From: Candidatus Pelagibacter sp. RS40
GTDB lineage: Bacteria > Pseudomonadota > Alphaproteobacteria > Pelagibacterales > Pelagibacteraceae
Direction of reading: 5' to 3'
Length of the DNA: 64,000 bases
Assembly: GCF_002101295.1 (NCBI RefSeq)
Contig: NZ_CP020778.1
Coordinates: forward strand, 1,157,001-1,221,000
Shown: piece by piece, positions 33,793-42,047 of the stretch
Layout of the letters: the number at the start of each line of letters is the position of its first letter
Numbering within the stretch: the first letter of the stretch is position 1
Position numbers and translations under genes: made by a program
The notes under the pieces: model-generated
What the model saw: only the letters and a program-made list of their open reading frames with translations
Database searches by the model: none
Told to the model about the DNA's origin: nothing

Positions 33793-34786
33793 AAATAAAA
33801 TAAATCGAAAAATTTCTGTTGCACCAATGATGGATTGCACTGATCGGCATGATCGCTTCTTTTTGAGATTAATGAGCAAGAATGTGATGCTCTACAGTGA
33901 AATGGTTGCAACTAAATCTGCAATTCATGGAGACAGAAAAAAAATTTTATCATTTAGTCCGGAGGAGAAACCACTTGCGTTACAGGTTGGAGGTTCAAAT
34001 AAAGAGGAATTATCAGAAGTTGCAAAAATAGCTGAAGATATGGGTTATGACGAAATTAATATAAACTTAGGTTGCCCAAGCAAAAAGGTTCAAAAAAATA
34101 AATTTGGAGCTTGTTTAATGAAAGAACCTGAACTCGTTGCAGAATGCATAAATTCGATGGTTAATTCATGCAAAATACCTGTAACTGCTAAAACTAGAAT
34201 TGGTTTTGATGATGTTGAAAGTTTTGAATATTTGAACAATTTTATTAATAAAATACACAAAGCAGGGACAAAAACATTTATTTTGCATGCAAGAAAGGCG
34301 ATGCTTACTGGCTTATCACCAAAACAAAATTTAAATATACCTAAACTCAATTACAACATGGTTTATGAAATAAAAAAAGAAAATCCAAATTTAGAAATTA
34401 TAATTAATGGTGGTATTTCTAAAATTGAAGAAATCAAAAACCATATTTCTAAATGTGATGGAGTTATGATTGGAAGATCAATTTATCAAAATCCTTATTC
34501 ATTGGTTGATATAGAAAAAAACATATTCAATACAGAAATTATTCCAACAAGAGAACAAGTTGTAGAGAAACTTTTAGATTATGTTGATAAGGAGGTAAAG
34601 TTAGGAACTAAAGTAAATCATATAATGAGGCATACAGTTGGTTTATATCATGGCCAAGCTGGATCTAAAAACTGGAAAAGATATTTGAGTGATAATATGA
34701 TGGCTCGCGACTCTGATTTTCAAAAAGCAAAGCATATTATGAGCATTGTTCAAAATAATGAAAAAGCAATTCAAGCTAACTCATAA
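33782..34786 (+). CDS. dusA: tRNA-dihydrouridine synthase (DusA-like)
   Basis: A 334-aa FMN-dependent TIM-barrel enzyme that reduces uridine in the tRNA D-loop. Seen: ISVAPMMDCTDRHDRFFLRL (DusA-type start), LALQVGGSN, catalytic Cys region INLGCPSKKVQKNKFGACLM near 95-110, TAKTRIGFD, and IINGGI near 212. The start is TTG at 33782 inside the 3' end of dctM; no in-frame ATG occurs before the conserved APMMD motif. It is an odd companion in a transport operon, probably there by genome compaction. Confidence 0.9.
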   Translation: MDTRNKINRKISVAPMMDCTDRHDRFFLRLMSKNVMLYSEMVATKSAIHGDRKKILSFSPEEKPLALQVGGSNKEELSEVAKIAEDMGYDEININLGCPSKKVQKNKFGACLMKEPELVAECINSMVNSCKIPVTAKTRIGFDDVESFEYLNNFINKIHKAGTKTFILHARKAMLTGLSPKQNLNIPKLNYNMVYEIKKENPNLEIIINGGISKIEEIKNHISKCDGVMIGRSIYQNPYSLVDIEKNIFNTEIIPTREQVVEKLLDYVDKEVKLGTKVNHIMRHTVGLYHGQAGSKNWKRYLSDNMMARDSDFQKAKHIMSIVQNNEKAIQANS

Positions 34787-35622
34787 TGGATGTTTTAAAT
34801 TTTGGTGAAATTGTAAATTTATTACTGGTACTATCTATAGCCGCATCTGTTGCAGGCTTTATGGCAGGTTTATTAGGGGTTGGTGGTGGCATAATAATGG
34901 TGCCTGCTTTATATTATGCATTTACTGTCTTAGACTTTGATATTGCAACCAGAATGCATATTTCTGTTGGAACATCTCTAGCTATAATAGTTCCTACTTC
35001 AATAATATCAGCCAAAACCCACATGGAACACAAAGCTGTTGACGTAAATTTAGTAAAGTCTTTTGGAATTTTTATAGTTCTCGGTGTAATTGGAGGAACT
35101 TTTTTAGCAATTAATTTAAGAACATCCGATTTTATTTTATTTTTCTCTATAATGGCATTTATAGTTGGATTATTTTTTATATTTTTCAGAGATAAATTTT
35201 TAGAAAATCCAAAAAAAATAAAAGACTCAATTAAAAATATTTCAGGAGTGGCAGTTGGTTTTATTTCAGTCTTGCTGGGTATTGGTGGTGGATCCCTAAT
35301 GGTTCCATTTATGAGAACTTTTGGATACGATATTCGAAAATCAATTGGAACAGCTTCAGCAATTGGTATTTTGATTGCAATTAGCGGGACAATTACAATG
35401 ATAACAGGAGGAGAAATTATCAATAATATAAGCACACCTTATACTATTGGTTACATAAATTTATTTGGATTTATTGTTTTTGTGCCTGTGACGATGTTAA
35501 TGGCAAGAATAGGAGCAAAAGCAGTATATAAAATAGACAAGAAGTTATTAAGTAAAATTTTTGGATCTTTTCTAATTATTGTATCTATAAGATCTTTTAT
35601 TGAATATTTAAAAATAAGTTAA
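34786..35622 (+). CDS. TauE/SafE family anion exporter
   Basis: A 278-aa membrane protein with about eight hydrophobic segments and the two family glycine motifs, AGLLGVGGGIIMVPALYYAF near residue 25 and SVLLGIGGGSLMVPFMRTFGYDIRKSIGTA near 163. Members export sulfite, sulfoacetate or other organic anions. Its ATG overlaps the dusA stop (TAATG at 34784-34788). Presence in the first TRAP operon suggests it could expel a by-product of the imported compound; that remains inference. Confidence 0.88.
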   Translation: MDVLNFGEIVNLLLVLSIAASVAGFMAGLLGVGGGIIMVPALYYAFTVLDFDIATRMHISVGTSLAIIVPTSIISAKTHMEHKAVDVNLVKSFGIFIVLGVIGGTFLAINLRTSDFILFFSIMAFIVGLFFIFFRDKFLENPKKIKDSIKNISGVAVGFISVLLGIGGGSLMVPFMRTFGYDIRKSIGTASAIGILIAISGTITMITGGEIINNISTPYTIGYINLFGFIVFVPVTMLMARIGAKAVYKIDKKLLSKIFGSFLIIVSIRSFIEYLKIS

Positions 35623-35643
35623 AAAATAGTAAATCATTTAAAT

Positions 35644-36951
35644 ATGTTTAATTTAAAGGAAATAATTTCGTCAATAGCTGATGTTGGCCAAAAATTATTT
35701 AAAAAAAAAGAGCTTAAAAAAAATGATCTTGATACAATCCTTTCACTTTGTGGTGATTTATTGTCTACAAAGGGTGCTGCATTTGGTATCACAGTAGCAA
35801 GAGATATCACAGACTTATATTCCAGTCTTTCAAATGAAAACAAACTTCTATTTTTTAAAAAGATAAATGAAAAGTATAAACCCAGCCACACAGAAGTTTC
35901 CAAAGCAATTGAAGAATATCAAAGAACGCAAAATGACAAAAATTTATATAACTTATCTATTACATCCGAGGGACAGAGAAGAGAACTATTTAAAAGAATA
36001 AATATGTCTCCAAATGGAATATCAACAATTGTTTCTTTAAGAGAAGATTTGTTGAAAATTATAGACAAAAATAAAGATCTAATTCCTTTAGATGATGATT
36101 TGAGAGAATTATTTAAGTCATGGTTTAATCCAGGGTTTTTAAAACTTGAAAAAATTACCTGGGATACAAAAGCTGCGGTATTAGAAAAAATAATGAAATA
36201 TGAAAGAGTTCATGAGATTAAAGATATGGATGAACTAAAACGAAGATTAGGAGAAGACAGAAGATTTTTTGCATATTTCCATCCGGCTCTAGAAGATGAA
36301 CCGATTATTTTTGTTCAAGTTGCTTTAACTAATGGATTAGGAAAATCAATTCAGGAAATAACAAAACCTAGAACTGATGGTGATAAAAATTATGATACTG
36401 CAACATTTTACTCGATAAGTAATTGCCAAGATGGATTATCAAGAGTAACTTTAGGAAATTTTTTAATTAAAAGAGTTGTCTTTGAAATACAAGAAGAACT
36501 TCCAAATATTAAGAATTTTGGAACATTATCACCAATACCAGGTTTTAGAGATTGGTTTGTTAACTTGGATGAAAAATTGGTAAAAAATATTTTGGGAAAT
36601 ATTCCTTTAGAAAATATATCTTTTTTAAAATCTTCTAGTTTAAAAATAGGCGACACGAGAATAATATCAAATAAGAATGCTATATATAAATTGGTTGCTC
36701 ACTATTTAATGAATGAAAAAAATTTAAAACAATTGCCTATAAATGATGTTTGTAGATTTCATCTAGGAAATGGCGCAATAATCGATGATATAGTAATTAA
36801 TGCAAATATATCAGAAGTAGGTTTTAATAGATCTTTTGGTGTAATGGTAAACTATTTATATGAACTAAAAAATATTGAAAAAAATCACGAGGAATATATC
36901 AATAACAAGACAACAATAATATCAAACAAGGTAAAAAAATTAATTCAATAA
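35644..36951 (+). CDS. Malonyl-CoA decarboxylase
   Basis: A 435-aa malonyl-CoA decarboxylase, giving acetyl-CoA and CO2. Residues 1-135 form the helical N-terminal domain. The catalytic domain shows FFAYFHPALEDEPIIFVQVALTNGLG near 205-230, FYSISNCQDGLSRVTLGNFLIKRVV near 255-280, FGTLSPIPGFRDWF, and VCRFHLGNGAIIDDI near the end with the conserved His. The length fits bacterial members. It is 21 bp after the TauE gene, last in the TRAP operon. Together with the divergent CoA-transferase it could form a malonate or malonyl-ester route. Confidence 0.9.
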   Translation: MFNLKEIISSIADVGQKLFKKKELKKNDLDTILSLCGDLLSTKGAAFGITVARDITDLYSSLSNENKLLFFKKINEKYKPSHTEVSKAIEEYQRTQNDKNLYNLSITSEGQRRELFKRINMSPNGISTIVSLREDLLKIIDKNKDLIPLDDDLRELFKSWFNPGFLKLEKITWDTKAAVLEKIMKYERVHEIKDMDELKRRLGEDRRFFAYFHPALEDEPIIFVQVALTNGLGKSIQEITKPRTDGDKNYDTATFYSISNCQDGLSRVTLGNFLIKRVVFEIQEELPNIKNFGTLSPIPGFRDWFVNLDEKLVKNILGNIPLENISFLKSSSLKIGDTRIISNKNAIYKLVAHYLMNEKNLKQLPINDVCRFHLGNGAIIDDIVINANISEVGFNRSFGVMVNYLYELKNIEKNHEEYINNKTTIISNKVKKLIQ

Positions 36952-36953
36952 CC

Positions 36954-37154
36954 TTAATCTAATCCCCATTTTACTTTATTCCACACTCTTTCATGAAAAT
37001 AATAGAATAGTAGGGGAATGATAGAACCAATACCCAAAATACCAGCACCACTAAATGTCCCAGTATATATATATCCAAAAATCACCCAATAAATAAATAT
37101 AATTAACCTCCATGAAAATGTCTTGGCAACCGATCTCATTTTTTTATCTGCCAT
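36954..37154 (-). CDS. DUF2061 family small membrane protein
   Basis: A 66-aa protein starting MADKKMRSVAKTFSWRLI. The two hydrophobic segments and the sequence RSVAKTFSWRLI...FGY match DUF2061 membrane proteins of unknown function. The ATG at 37154 is chosen because AAGGAGAG lies just upstream of it on the minus strand; an upstream non-ATG start at 37178 would add eight residues and bury this site. The stop is 2 bp from the convergent malonyl-CoA decarboxylase stop. Confidence 0.75.
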   Translation of the reverse strand: MADKKMRSVAKTFSWRLIIFIYWVIFGYIYTGTFSGAGILGIGSIIPLLFYYFHERVWNKVKWGLD

Positions 37155-37248
37155 AACTCTCCTTTTTAATTTGTACAATTTAGAGACTAGATCTCTTTGT
37201 TTATTTTATATACCCTAATTTTATAAAAAAACTAACTAAGGACATAAT

Positions 37249-38223
37249 ATGAATAAATTTTTAAAAATAATTGTCGTTGTATTCTCATCATTCTTCTTGA
37301 GTTTCGCGGCTAATTCAGTCGAAGTAAAATTTGGACACGTAGGTAAACCTGGTTCACTTTTTTCTGCTTCAGTAGATCACTTTGCAAAACTTGCTAACGA
37401 AAGATTAGGAAGCAAAGGCAAAGTTTCTGTATTTGGTTCTTCACAACTTGGTAAAGATAAACAAGGAATGCAAAAACTAAAGCTAGGAACGGTTAATATG
37501 TGGTTACCATCATCAGTGATGGCATCTATTCATGATGAGTTTGGTGTATTTGATATGCCTTTTATTATTAAAGATAGAAAACATATGGCTAAAGTTGAAA
37601 AAAATGTTCTACCTGGAATGTTTAAAAATCTCGAGGAGAAAACAGGATATAAAGTAATAGCTGTTTGGGAAAATGGATTTAGACATATAACAAATAACAC
37701 TAGACCAATTAATACTCCAAATGATTTAAAAGGAATTAAATTAAGAACACCCAAGTCAAAATGGAGAGTTAAAATGTTCCAATCATATGGTGCAAACCCA
37801 ACTCCGATGTCATTTTCTGAAGTATTCACTGCTTTAAAAACTGGAACAATGGATGGACAGGAAAACCCATATGCACAAATAGCTAGTGCTAAGTTTCAAG
37901 AAGTTCAAAAATATTTATCAATTACAGGTCACGTTTATACACCTGCTTATGTAACTGTTCATAAGGATCACTGGAGCAAGTTACCTTCAGATGTACAAGA
38001 TATTTTAGAAAAGGCTGCTCAAGATACACAAAAGTTTGTTTATGCTGAAGCTGCTAAACTTGAAAAATCTTTATTAAAAGTAATTAAAGATGCTGGCGTC
38101 CAAGTCAATGAAGCGGACAAAGGTGCTTTTATTGCAGCTAGTAAAGGGATCTATGATCAGTTTGGATCAGAAGTTCCTACAGGTGGCGCATTAGTCGATA
38201 AAGTATCAGCTTTAGCAAATTAA
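37249..38223 (+). CDS. dctP: TRAP transporter substrate-binding protein (second system)
   Basis: A 324-aa periplasmic receptor with a signal peptide ending AANS|VE near 23. Seen: GKPGSLFSASVDHFAKLANERLGSKGKV, ENGFRHITNNTRPI near 140, the ligand Arg in LKGIKLRTPKSKWR near 163, and SFSEVFTALKTGTMDGQENP near 185-205, which is the DctP hallmark. A ribosome site (AAGGA) precedes the start. Permease subunits, a crotonase and a CoA-transferase follow, so the ligand is likely a carboxylate that is converted to a CoA ester. Confidence 0.92.
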   Translation: MNKFLKIIVVVFSSFFLSFAANSVEVKFGHVGKPGSLFSASVDHFAKLANERLGSKGKVSVFGSSQLGKDKQGMQKLKLGTVNMWLPSSVMASIHDEFGVFDMPFIIKDRKHMAKVEKNVLPGMFKNLEEKTGYKVIAVWENGFRHITNNTRPINTPNDLKGIKLRTPKSKWRVKMFQSYGANPTPMSFSEVFTALKTGTMDGQENPYAQIASAKFQEVQKYLSITGHVYTPAYVTVHKDHWSKLPSDVQDILEKAAQDTQKFVYAEAAKLEKSLLKVIKDAGVQVNEADKGAFIAASKGIYDQFGSEVPTGGALVDKVSALAN

Positions 38224-38243
38224 TTTAATTTAATTTATCTTAT

Positions 38244-38266
38244 CAGGCCCTCATTCAGAGGGCCTG
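38244..38266 (+). promoter_or_regulatory. Intercistronic hairpin between dctP and dctQ (second system)
   Basis: CAGGCCCTC (38244-38252) pairs perfectly with GAGGGCCTG (38258-38266) around the 5-nt loop ATTCA. No T-run follows, so it is more a stabiliser or translation damper than a terminator. The 3' arm ends 8 nt before the dctQ ATG at 38275, and its AGAGGG, the only Shine-Dalgarno-like sequence, is inside the stem. Confidence 0.8.
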
Positions 38267-38274
38267 TACATAAT

Positions 38275-38784
38275 ATGAAATTACAGAACTTTATTAAGAC
38301 GTACGAAAAAATACTAAAACTAATACTGTTTATAATGATGGTGGCATTGGCAGTAACAGTTTTACTTGGAGTTACTTTTCGTTTTGCAGGTAGTGCACTA
38401 GTTTGGTACGATGAAGTTGCTGCAGTACAACTTGCATGGATTACCTATTATGGTTCAGCCTACGCTGCATTAAAAGGTTCTCATATAAGTGTTCCGAGTA
38501 TATTTAAGGCATTTCCATTAGCACTTAGAAAAATTTTCTTCGTAGTCTCTAAAATAGTTGTTTATGGTTTCTTACTATTACTAGCATACTACGGATATTT
38601 AGTATTAACTCTTATTACTGGTGAAACCTTGGTAACATTAGAATGGGTTCCACAACCATTTGTCCAATCTGTCATTCCAATTGCATCATGTTTATTTATT
38701 TTATCTGAAACTTTAAGAATTCCAGAGGACTACAGAAATTTAGTTCTCCAAACAACAGGTGACGAGCAGACAGGAGATATTTAA
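38275..38784 (+). CDS. dctQ: TRAP transporter small membrane subunit (second system)
   Basis: A 169-aa four-TM DctQ protein. FAGSALVWYDEVAAVQLAWITYYGSAYAALKGSHISV carries the typical W-x2-E region and the following Gly-rich turn. The start lies just past a perfect hairpin, and its TAA overlaps the dctM ATG (TAATG at 38782-38786). It should anchor and assist the large permease of this second TRAP system. Confidence 0.9.
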   Translation: MKLQNFIKTYEKILKLILFIMMVALAVTVLLGVTFRFAGSALVWYDEVAAVQLAWITYYGSAYAALKGSHISVPSIFKAFPLALRKIFFVVSKIVVYGFLLLLAYYGYLVLTLITGETLVTLEWVPQPFVQSVIPIASCLFILSETLRIPEDYRNLVLQTTGDEQTGDI

Positions 38785-40067
38785 TGATAATTCTTACAAT
38801 GTTTGCTGTCCTTTTACTTTTATTATCTATAAATGTACCTATCGCTATAGGCCTTGCTGTAACAACAATTATCGCAATGGTATTGAAGACAGGAACAAGT
38901 TTTTTAATTGATACTGCAATCGTTATGTTTGATGGATCAATGAAATTTCCATTAATTGCTATCCCATTATTTATCCTGGCAGGATCAATTATGAATAGTG
39001 CTGGCATATCTAGAAGACTAATAGCCTTTGCCTCAGCTCTTGTTGGATTTATCAAAGGCGGTTTAAGCATGATCAACATTGCAACTTCAATGTTTTTTGC
39101 TGAAATTTCGGGATCAGCAGTTGCTGATGTTGCTGCCCTTGGATCTATTTTAATTCCTGCAATGAAGAAAAAAGGTTATCCAGGTCCTTTTGCTGCAGCA
39201 GTCACTTCTTCTTCAGCATCTCTAGCAATTATTATTCCACCATCAATACCAATGATTGTTTATGCTGTAATGGCCCAAAGTTCCGTAGTGCAATTATTTG
39301 TAGCTGGAATAGTTCCTGGTGTAATAGGTGGTTTTTTCCTAATGTTGGCTGCATATATCACTGCAAGACGAAAAAACTTTCCTGTTGAAGAAACATTTAA
39401 TATTCCAAATGTAAAGAAAACTGCAAAAGATGCAGCATTAGCATTTTTATTACCTATTATTATATTAGGTGGAATTTTTGGCGGAGTTGTAACTGCAACA
39501 GAAGGCGCAGGTTTAGCAGTTGTAGCGTCTTTGGTAATTGGTTTTATTTATAAAGAAATAGATTTTAAAAGATTGTACGAGTCCGCGTGTGAAGGTGCAA
39601 TTCAAACAGCTTCAGTTATGTTATTGGTAGCAGCATCTGTATTATTAGGTGAATTTTTAACAATTGAGCAAATTCCACAAAAAGTTGCTGAGTCGATCAT
39701 AGATTTTACAAATAATAAATATGCAGTTTTGGGAATTTTAAACGTATTTCTATTAGTAATTGGTTTCTTTTTACATTCGGTTGCCGCAATAATTTTAACA
39801 GTTCCAATTGTAATGCCTTTAGTTAATGCTGTAGGCATTGACCCTGTGCATTTTGGAATCATAGTGACTTTAAATTTAGCAATTGGTCAACAAACCCCAC
39901 CAGTAGCAAGTGTTCTGGTTACAGCATGTTCTGTTGCTAAAGCTGATATTTGGGATGTTACAAGATCAAATATATCTTTTATTTGTGTTTTGTTAGTATT
40001 GTTAATGTTAGTAACATATGTTCCAGCTATACCGATGACATTAGTTGAATTTTTTTATAGGAGCTAG
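38784..40067 (+). CDS. dctM: TRAP transporter large permease subunit (second system)
   Basis: A 427-aa DctM permease. EISGSAVADVAALGSILIPAMKKKGYPGPFAAAVTSSSASLAIIIPPSIPMIVY is the first family signature and VTLNLAIGQQTPPVASVL the second. The usual twelve or so membrane segments are present. The crotonase gene begins at the next base after its TAG, with GGAG as ribosome site inside its last codons, so uptake and catabolism are translationally linked. Confidence 0.93.
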   Translation: MIILTMFAVLLLLLSINVPIAIGLAVTTIIAMVLKTGTSFLIDTAIVMFDGSMKFPLIAIPLFILAGSIMNSAGISRRLIAFASALVGFIKGGLSMINIATSMFFAEISGSAVADVAALGSILIPAMKKKGYPGPFAAAVTSSSASLAIIIPPSIPMIVYAVMAQSSVVQLFVAGIVPGVIGGFFLMLAAYITARRKNFPVEETFNIPNVKKTAKDAALAFLLPIIILGGIFGGVVTATEGAGLAVVASLVIGFIYKEIDFKRLYESACEGAIQTASVMLLVAASVLLGEFLTIEQIPQKVAESIIDFTNNKYAVLGILNVFLLVIGFFLHSVAAIILTVPIVMPLVNAVGIDPVHFGIIVTLNLAIGQQTPPVASVLVTACSVAKADIWDVTRSNISFICVLLVLLMLVTYVPAIPMTLVEFFYRS

Positions 40068-40850
40068 ATGAGGAAGTTAATTAAACTAAACAAAAAAAAT
40101 ATTCATTTAGTTGAAGTTGTTATAAATAGACCAGAAAAGTTAAATGCAATGACTAAGCCTATGTGGATTGAGCTAGGTAAAATCTTCAAAAAGCTTTCTA
40201 AAAATAAAAACTTAAGATGTATAATTATAAGAGGTGAGGGTGGTAAATCTTTTTCACCAGGAAATGATATTGGTGAATTTAAAAAACAAAGATCTTCATC
40301 AAAATTAGCAAAATCTTACGGTAAATTTTTACATGGTACACTTGGAGCAATTTTTGATTGCCCAATACCAACAATTGCATTGATTGAAGGAATATGTGTT
40401 GGAGGTGGATTGGAAATAGCAGGATGTTGTGACATTAGAATTTGTGGCAAAAGTTCAAGGTTTGGAGTTCCAATTAAAAGATTAGGTTTAACAATGGCTG
40501 CAAAAGAACTTGAGGTGCTTTTAAAAGTAACTAATTATACAACAGCGATGGAAATATTATTTGAAGGAAGAGTATTTGGAGCTGACGAAGCATTAGAGAA
40601 GAGACTAGTTAATAGAGTGGTCAATGATAAAGATGTTGAAAAAGAAGCTTATAAATCAGCTGAATTAATATGCGAAGGAGCTCCAAAGGTTGCTAGGTGG
40701 CACAAACAATTTGCAAGAAACATTTTAAAAAATGGAAAAGTTACAGAAAAAATAAATAATCTTGGTTATAAATGTTATGATACCCAAGATTTTAAAATTG
40801 GATATCAATCTTTCTTAAATAAAACAAAACCAAAATTTAAAAATAAATAA
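40068..40850 (+). CDS. Enoyl-CoA hydratase/isomerase (crotonase) family protein
   Basis: A 260-aa crotonase-fold protein. The oxyanion stretch SFSPGNDIGEF near 63-75 and CVGGGLEIAGCCDIRICG near 112-130 are clear, the latter with the first catalytic Glu position (GGGLE). Where true hydratases have the second Glu in 'FGxPEI', this reads FGVPIKRLGL, so the second catalytic Glu is missing. A plain 2-enoyl-CoA hydratase role is therefore doubtful; a dehydratase, isomerase or hydrolase role is possible. It sits between dctM and a CoA-transferase (3 bp). Confidence 0.85.
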   Translation: MRKLIKLNKKNIHLVEVVINRPEKLNAMTKPMWIELGKIFKKLSKNKNLRCIIIRGEGGKSFSPGNDIGEFKKQRSSSKLAKSYGKFLHGTLGAIFDCPIPTIALIEGICVGGGLEIAGCCDIRICGKSSRFGVPIKRLGLTMAAKELEVLLKVTNYTTAMEILFEGRVFGADEALEKRLVNRVVNDKDVEKEAYKSAELICEGAPKVARWHKQFARNILKNGKVTEKINNLGYKCYDTQDFKIGYQSFLNKTKPKFKNK

Positions 40851-40853
40851 TTA

Positions 40854-42047
40854 ATGTCTGCATCGTTAAAAGGCATTCGAGTTCTTGAGCTGGCTCAAAT
40901 AATGGCAGGTCCAACTTGCGGATTATTATTAGCTGATTTAGGTGCCGAGGTTATAAAAATAGAGAAAACCCCAAGTGGAGATGATACTAGAAACTTTCTT
41001 CCACCAGAAATCAATGGGGAGTCAGCAGCTTTTATGATGATGAATAGAAATAAGAAAGGTATTGCATTAAATTTGAAAGATAAAGATGGAATAGAGATAT
41101 TTAAAACTATGGTCAAGAATTCAGACGTAGTTTTAGAAAATTTTAGAAAAGGAACCTTAGAAAAATTAGGTGTTGGATATAATATTTTATCAGAAATTAA
41201 TCCTAAAATCATTTTATGTGAAATATCTGGATATGGTAGAACTGGTCCTTATGCCGATAAGGGTGGATTTGATTTAGTAGCACAAGGTATGAGTGGATTA
41301 ATGAGTATTACAGGGGAAAGTGCAGATAAGCCACCGATGAAAGTTGGTGCACCTATAACAGATATAACAGCAGGTTTACTTGCAGCTAGTGGAATTTTAG
41401 CTGCATTAGTTCATAGAGAAAAAACAGGAGAAGGACAAAAAGTTGATACATCTTTGTATGAAGCCGGAATAGTTCATACATACTGGCAGTCTGCTATTGC
41501 AGGTGCTACTGGAAAGTCACCTGGTCCTCTTGGATCAGCACATCCTTTAACAGCTCCTTATCAAGCATTTAAAACAAAAGATAAATGGATTACGGTAGGT
41601 GCTTCAAACCAAAACACTTGGCTTATGTTACTTAAAGCAATTGGTCGTGAAGATTTGCAAGAAAATGAAAAGTTTTCATCTAATTTAAATAGAAAACAAA
41701 ATTTAAAAGAATTAGTTGATATTCTTAATAAAGAACTAATTAAAAGAACTTCTAGTGAATGGTTAAAAATCTTTGATGATAATGGATTGCCATGTGGACC
41801 TATTAACTCGATAACAGATATGTTTAAAGATCCCCAAGCAATTGAAAGACAAATGGTTATAGAAGTAGAAAATAAAAAAGCGGGTAAAAGCAAAGCTATT
41901 GGTATGCCGATTAAATTTTCAAAAAGTAAAACTGAAAAATCAAAGGGTGCTCCAAACTTAGGAGAACATACAAAAGAAGTTATGCAAATTTTTGGTTACA
42001 AAGATGACCAGATTGAAGATTTTTATAATAGAAAAGTAATTCTTTAA
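40854..42047 (+). CDS. CaiB/BaiF family (class III) CoA-transferase (second)
   Basis: A 397-aa class III CoA-transferase: GIRVLELAQIMAGPTCGLLLADLGAEVIKIEKTPSGDDTRN at the N-terminus, MMNRNKKGIALNLKDKDG, and the catalytic Asp in VGAPITDITAG near 170. It shares the layout of the copy at 29677-30819 but is clearly diverged. As the last gene of the second TRAP operon it probably activates the imported carboxylate with CoA, for the crotonase-fold enzyme to act on. Its stop and that of the convergent gene share the palindrome TTAA (42044-42047). Confidence 0.9.
   Translation: MSASLKGIRVLELAQIMAGPTCGLLLADLGAEVIKIEKTPSGDDTRNFLPPEINGESAAFMMMNRNKKGIALNLKDKDGIEIFKTMVKNSDVVLENFRKGTLEKLGVGYNILSEINPKIILCEISGYGRTGPYADKGGFDLVAQGMSGLMSITGESADKPPMKVGAPITDITAGLLAASGILAALVHREKTGEGQKVDTSLYEAGIVHTYWQSAIAGATGKSPGPLGSAHPLTAPYQAFKTKDKWITVGASNQNTWLMLLKAIGREDLQENEKFSSNLNRKQNLKELVDILNKELIKRTSSEWLKIFDDNGLPCGPINSITDMFKDPQAIERQMVIEVENKKAGKSKAIGMPIKFSKSKTEKSKGAPNLGEHTKEVMQIFGYKDDQIEDFYNRKVIL

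Noticed and set aside
34914-35435. 173-codon open frame on the minus strand inside the TauE/SafE gene
   Set aside because: Composition (runs of Ile/Pro/Thr) is what the reverse complement of an AT-rich membrane-protein gene gives; no homology recognised.
37182-37196. Inverted repeat AGAGA-CTAGA-TCTCT upstream of the second TRAP operon
   Set aside because: Arms of only 5 bp in a 94-bp gap are weak evidence for an operator.
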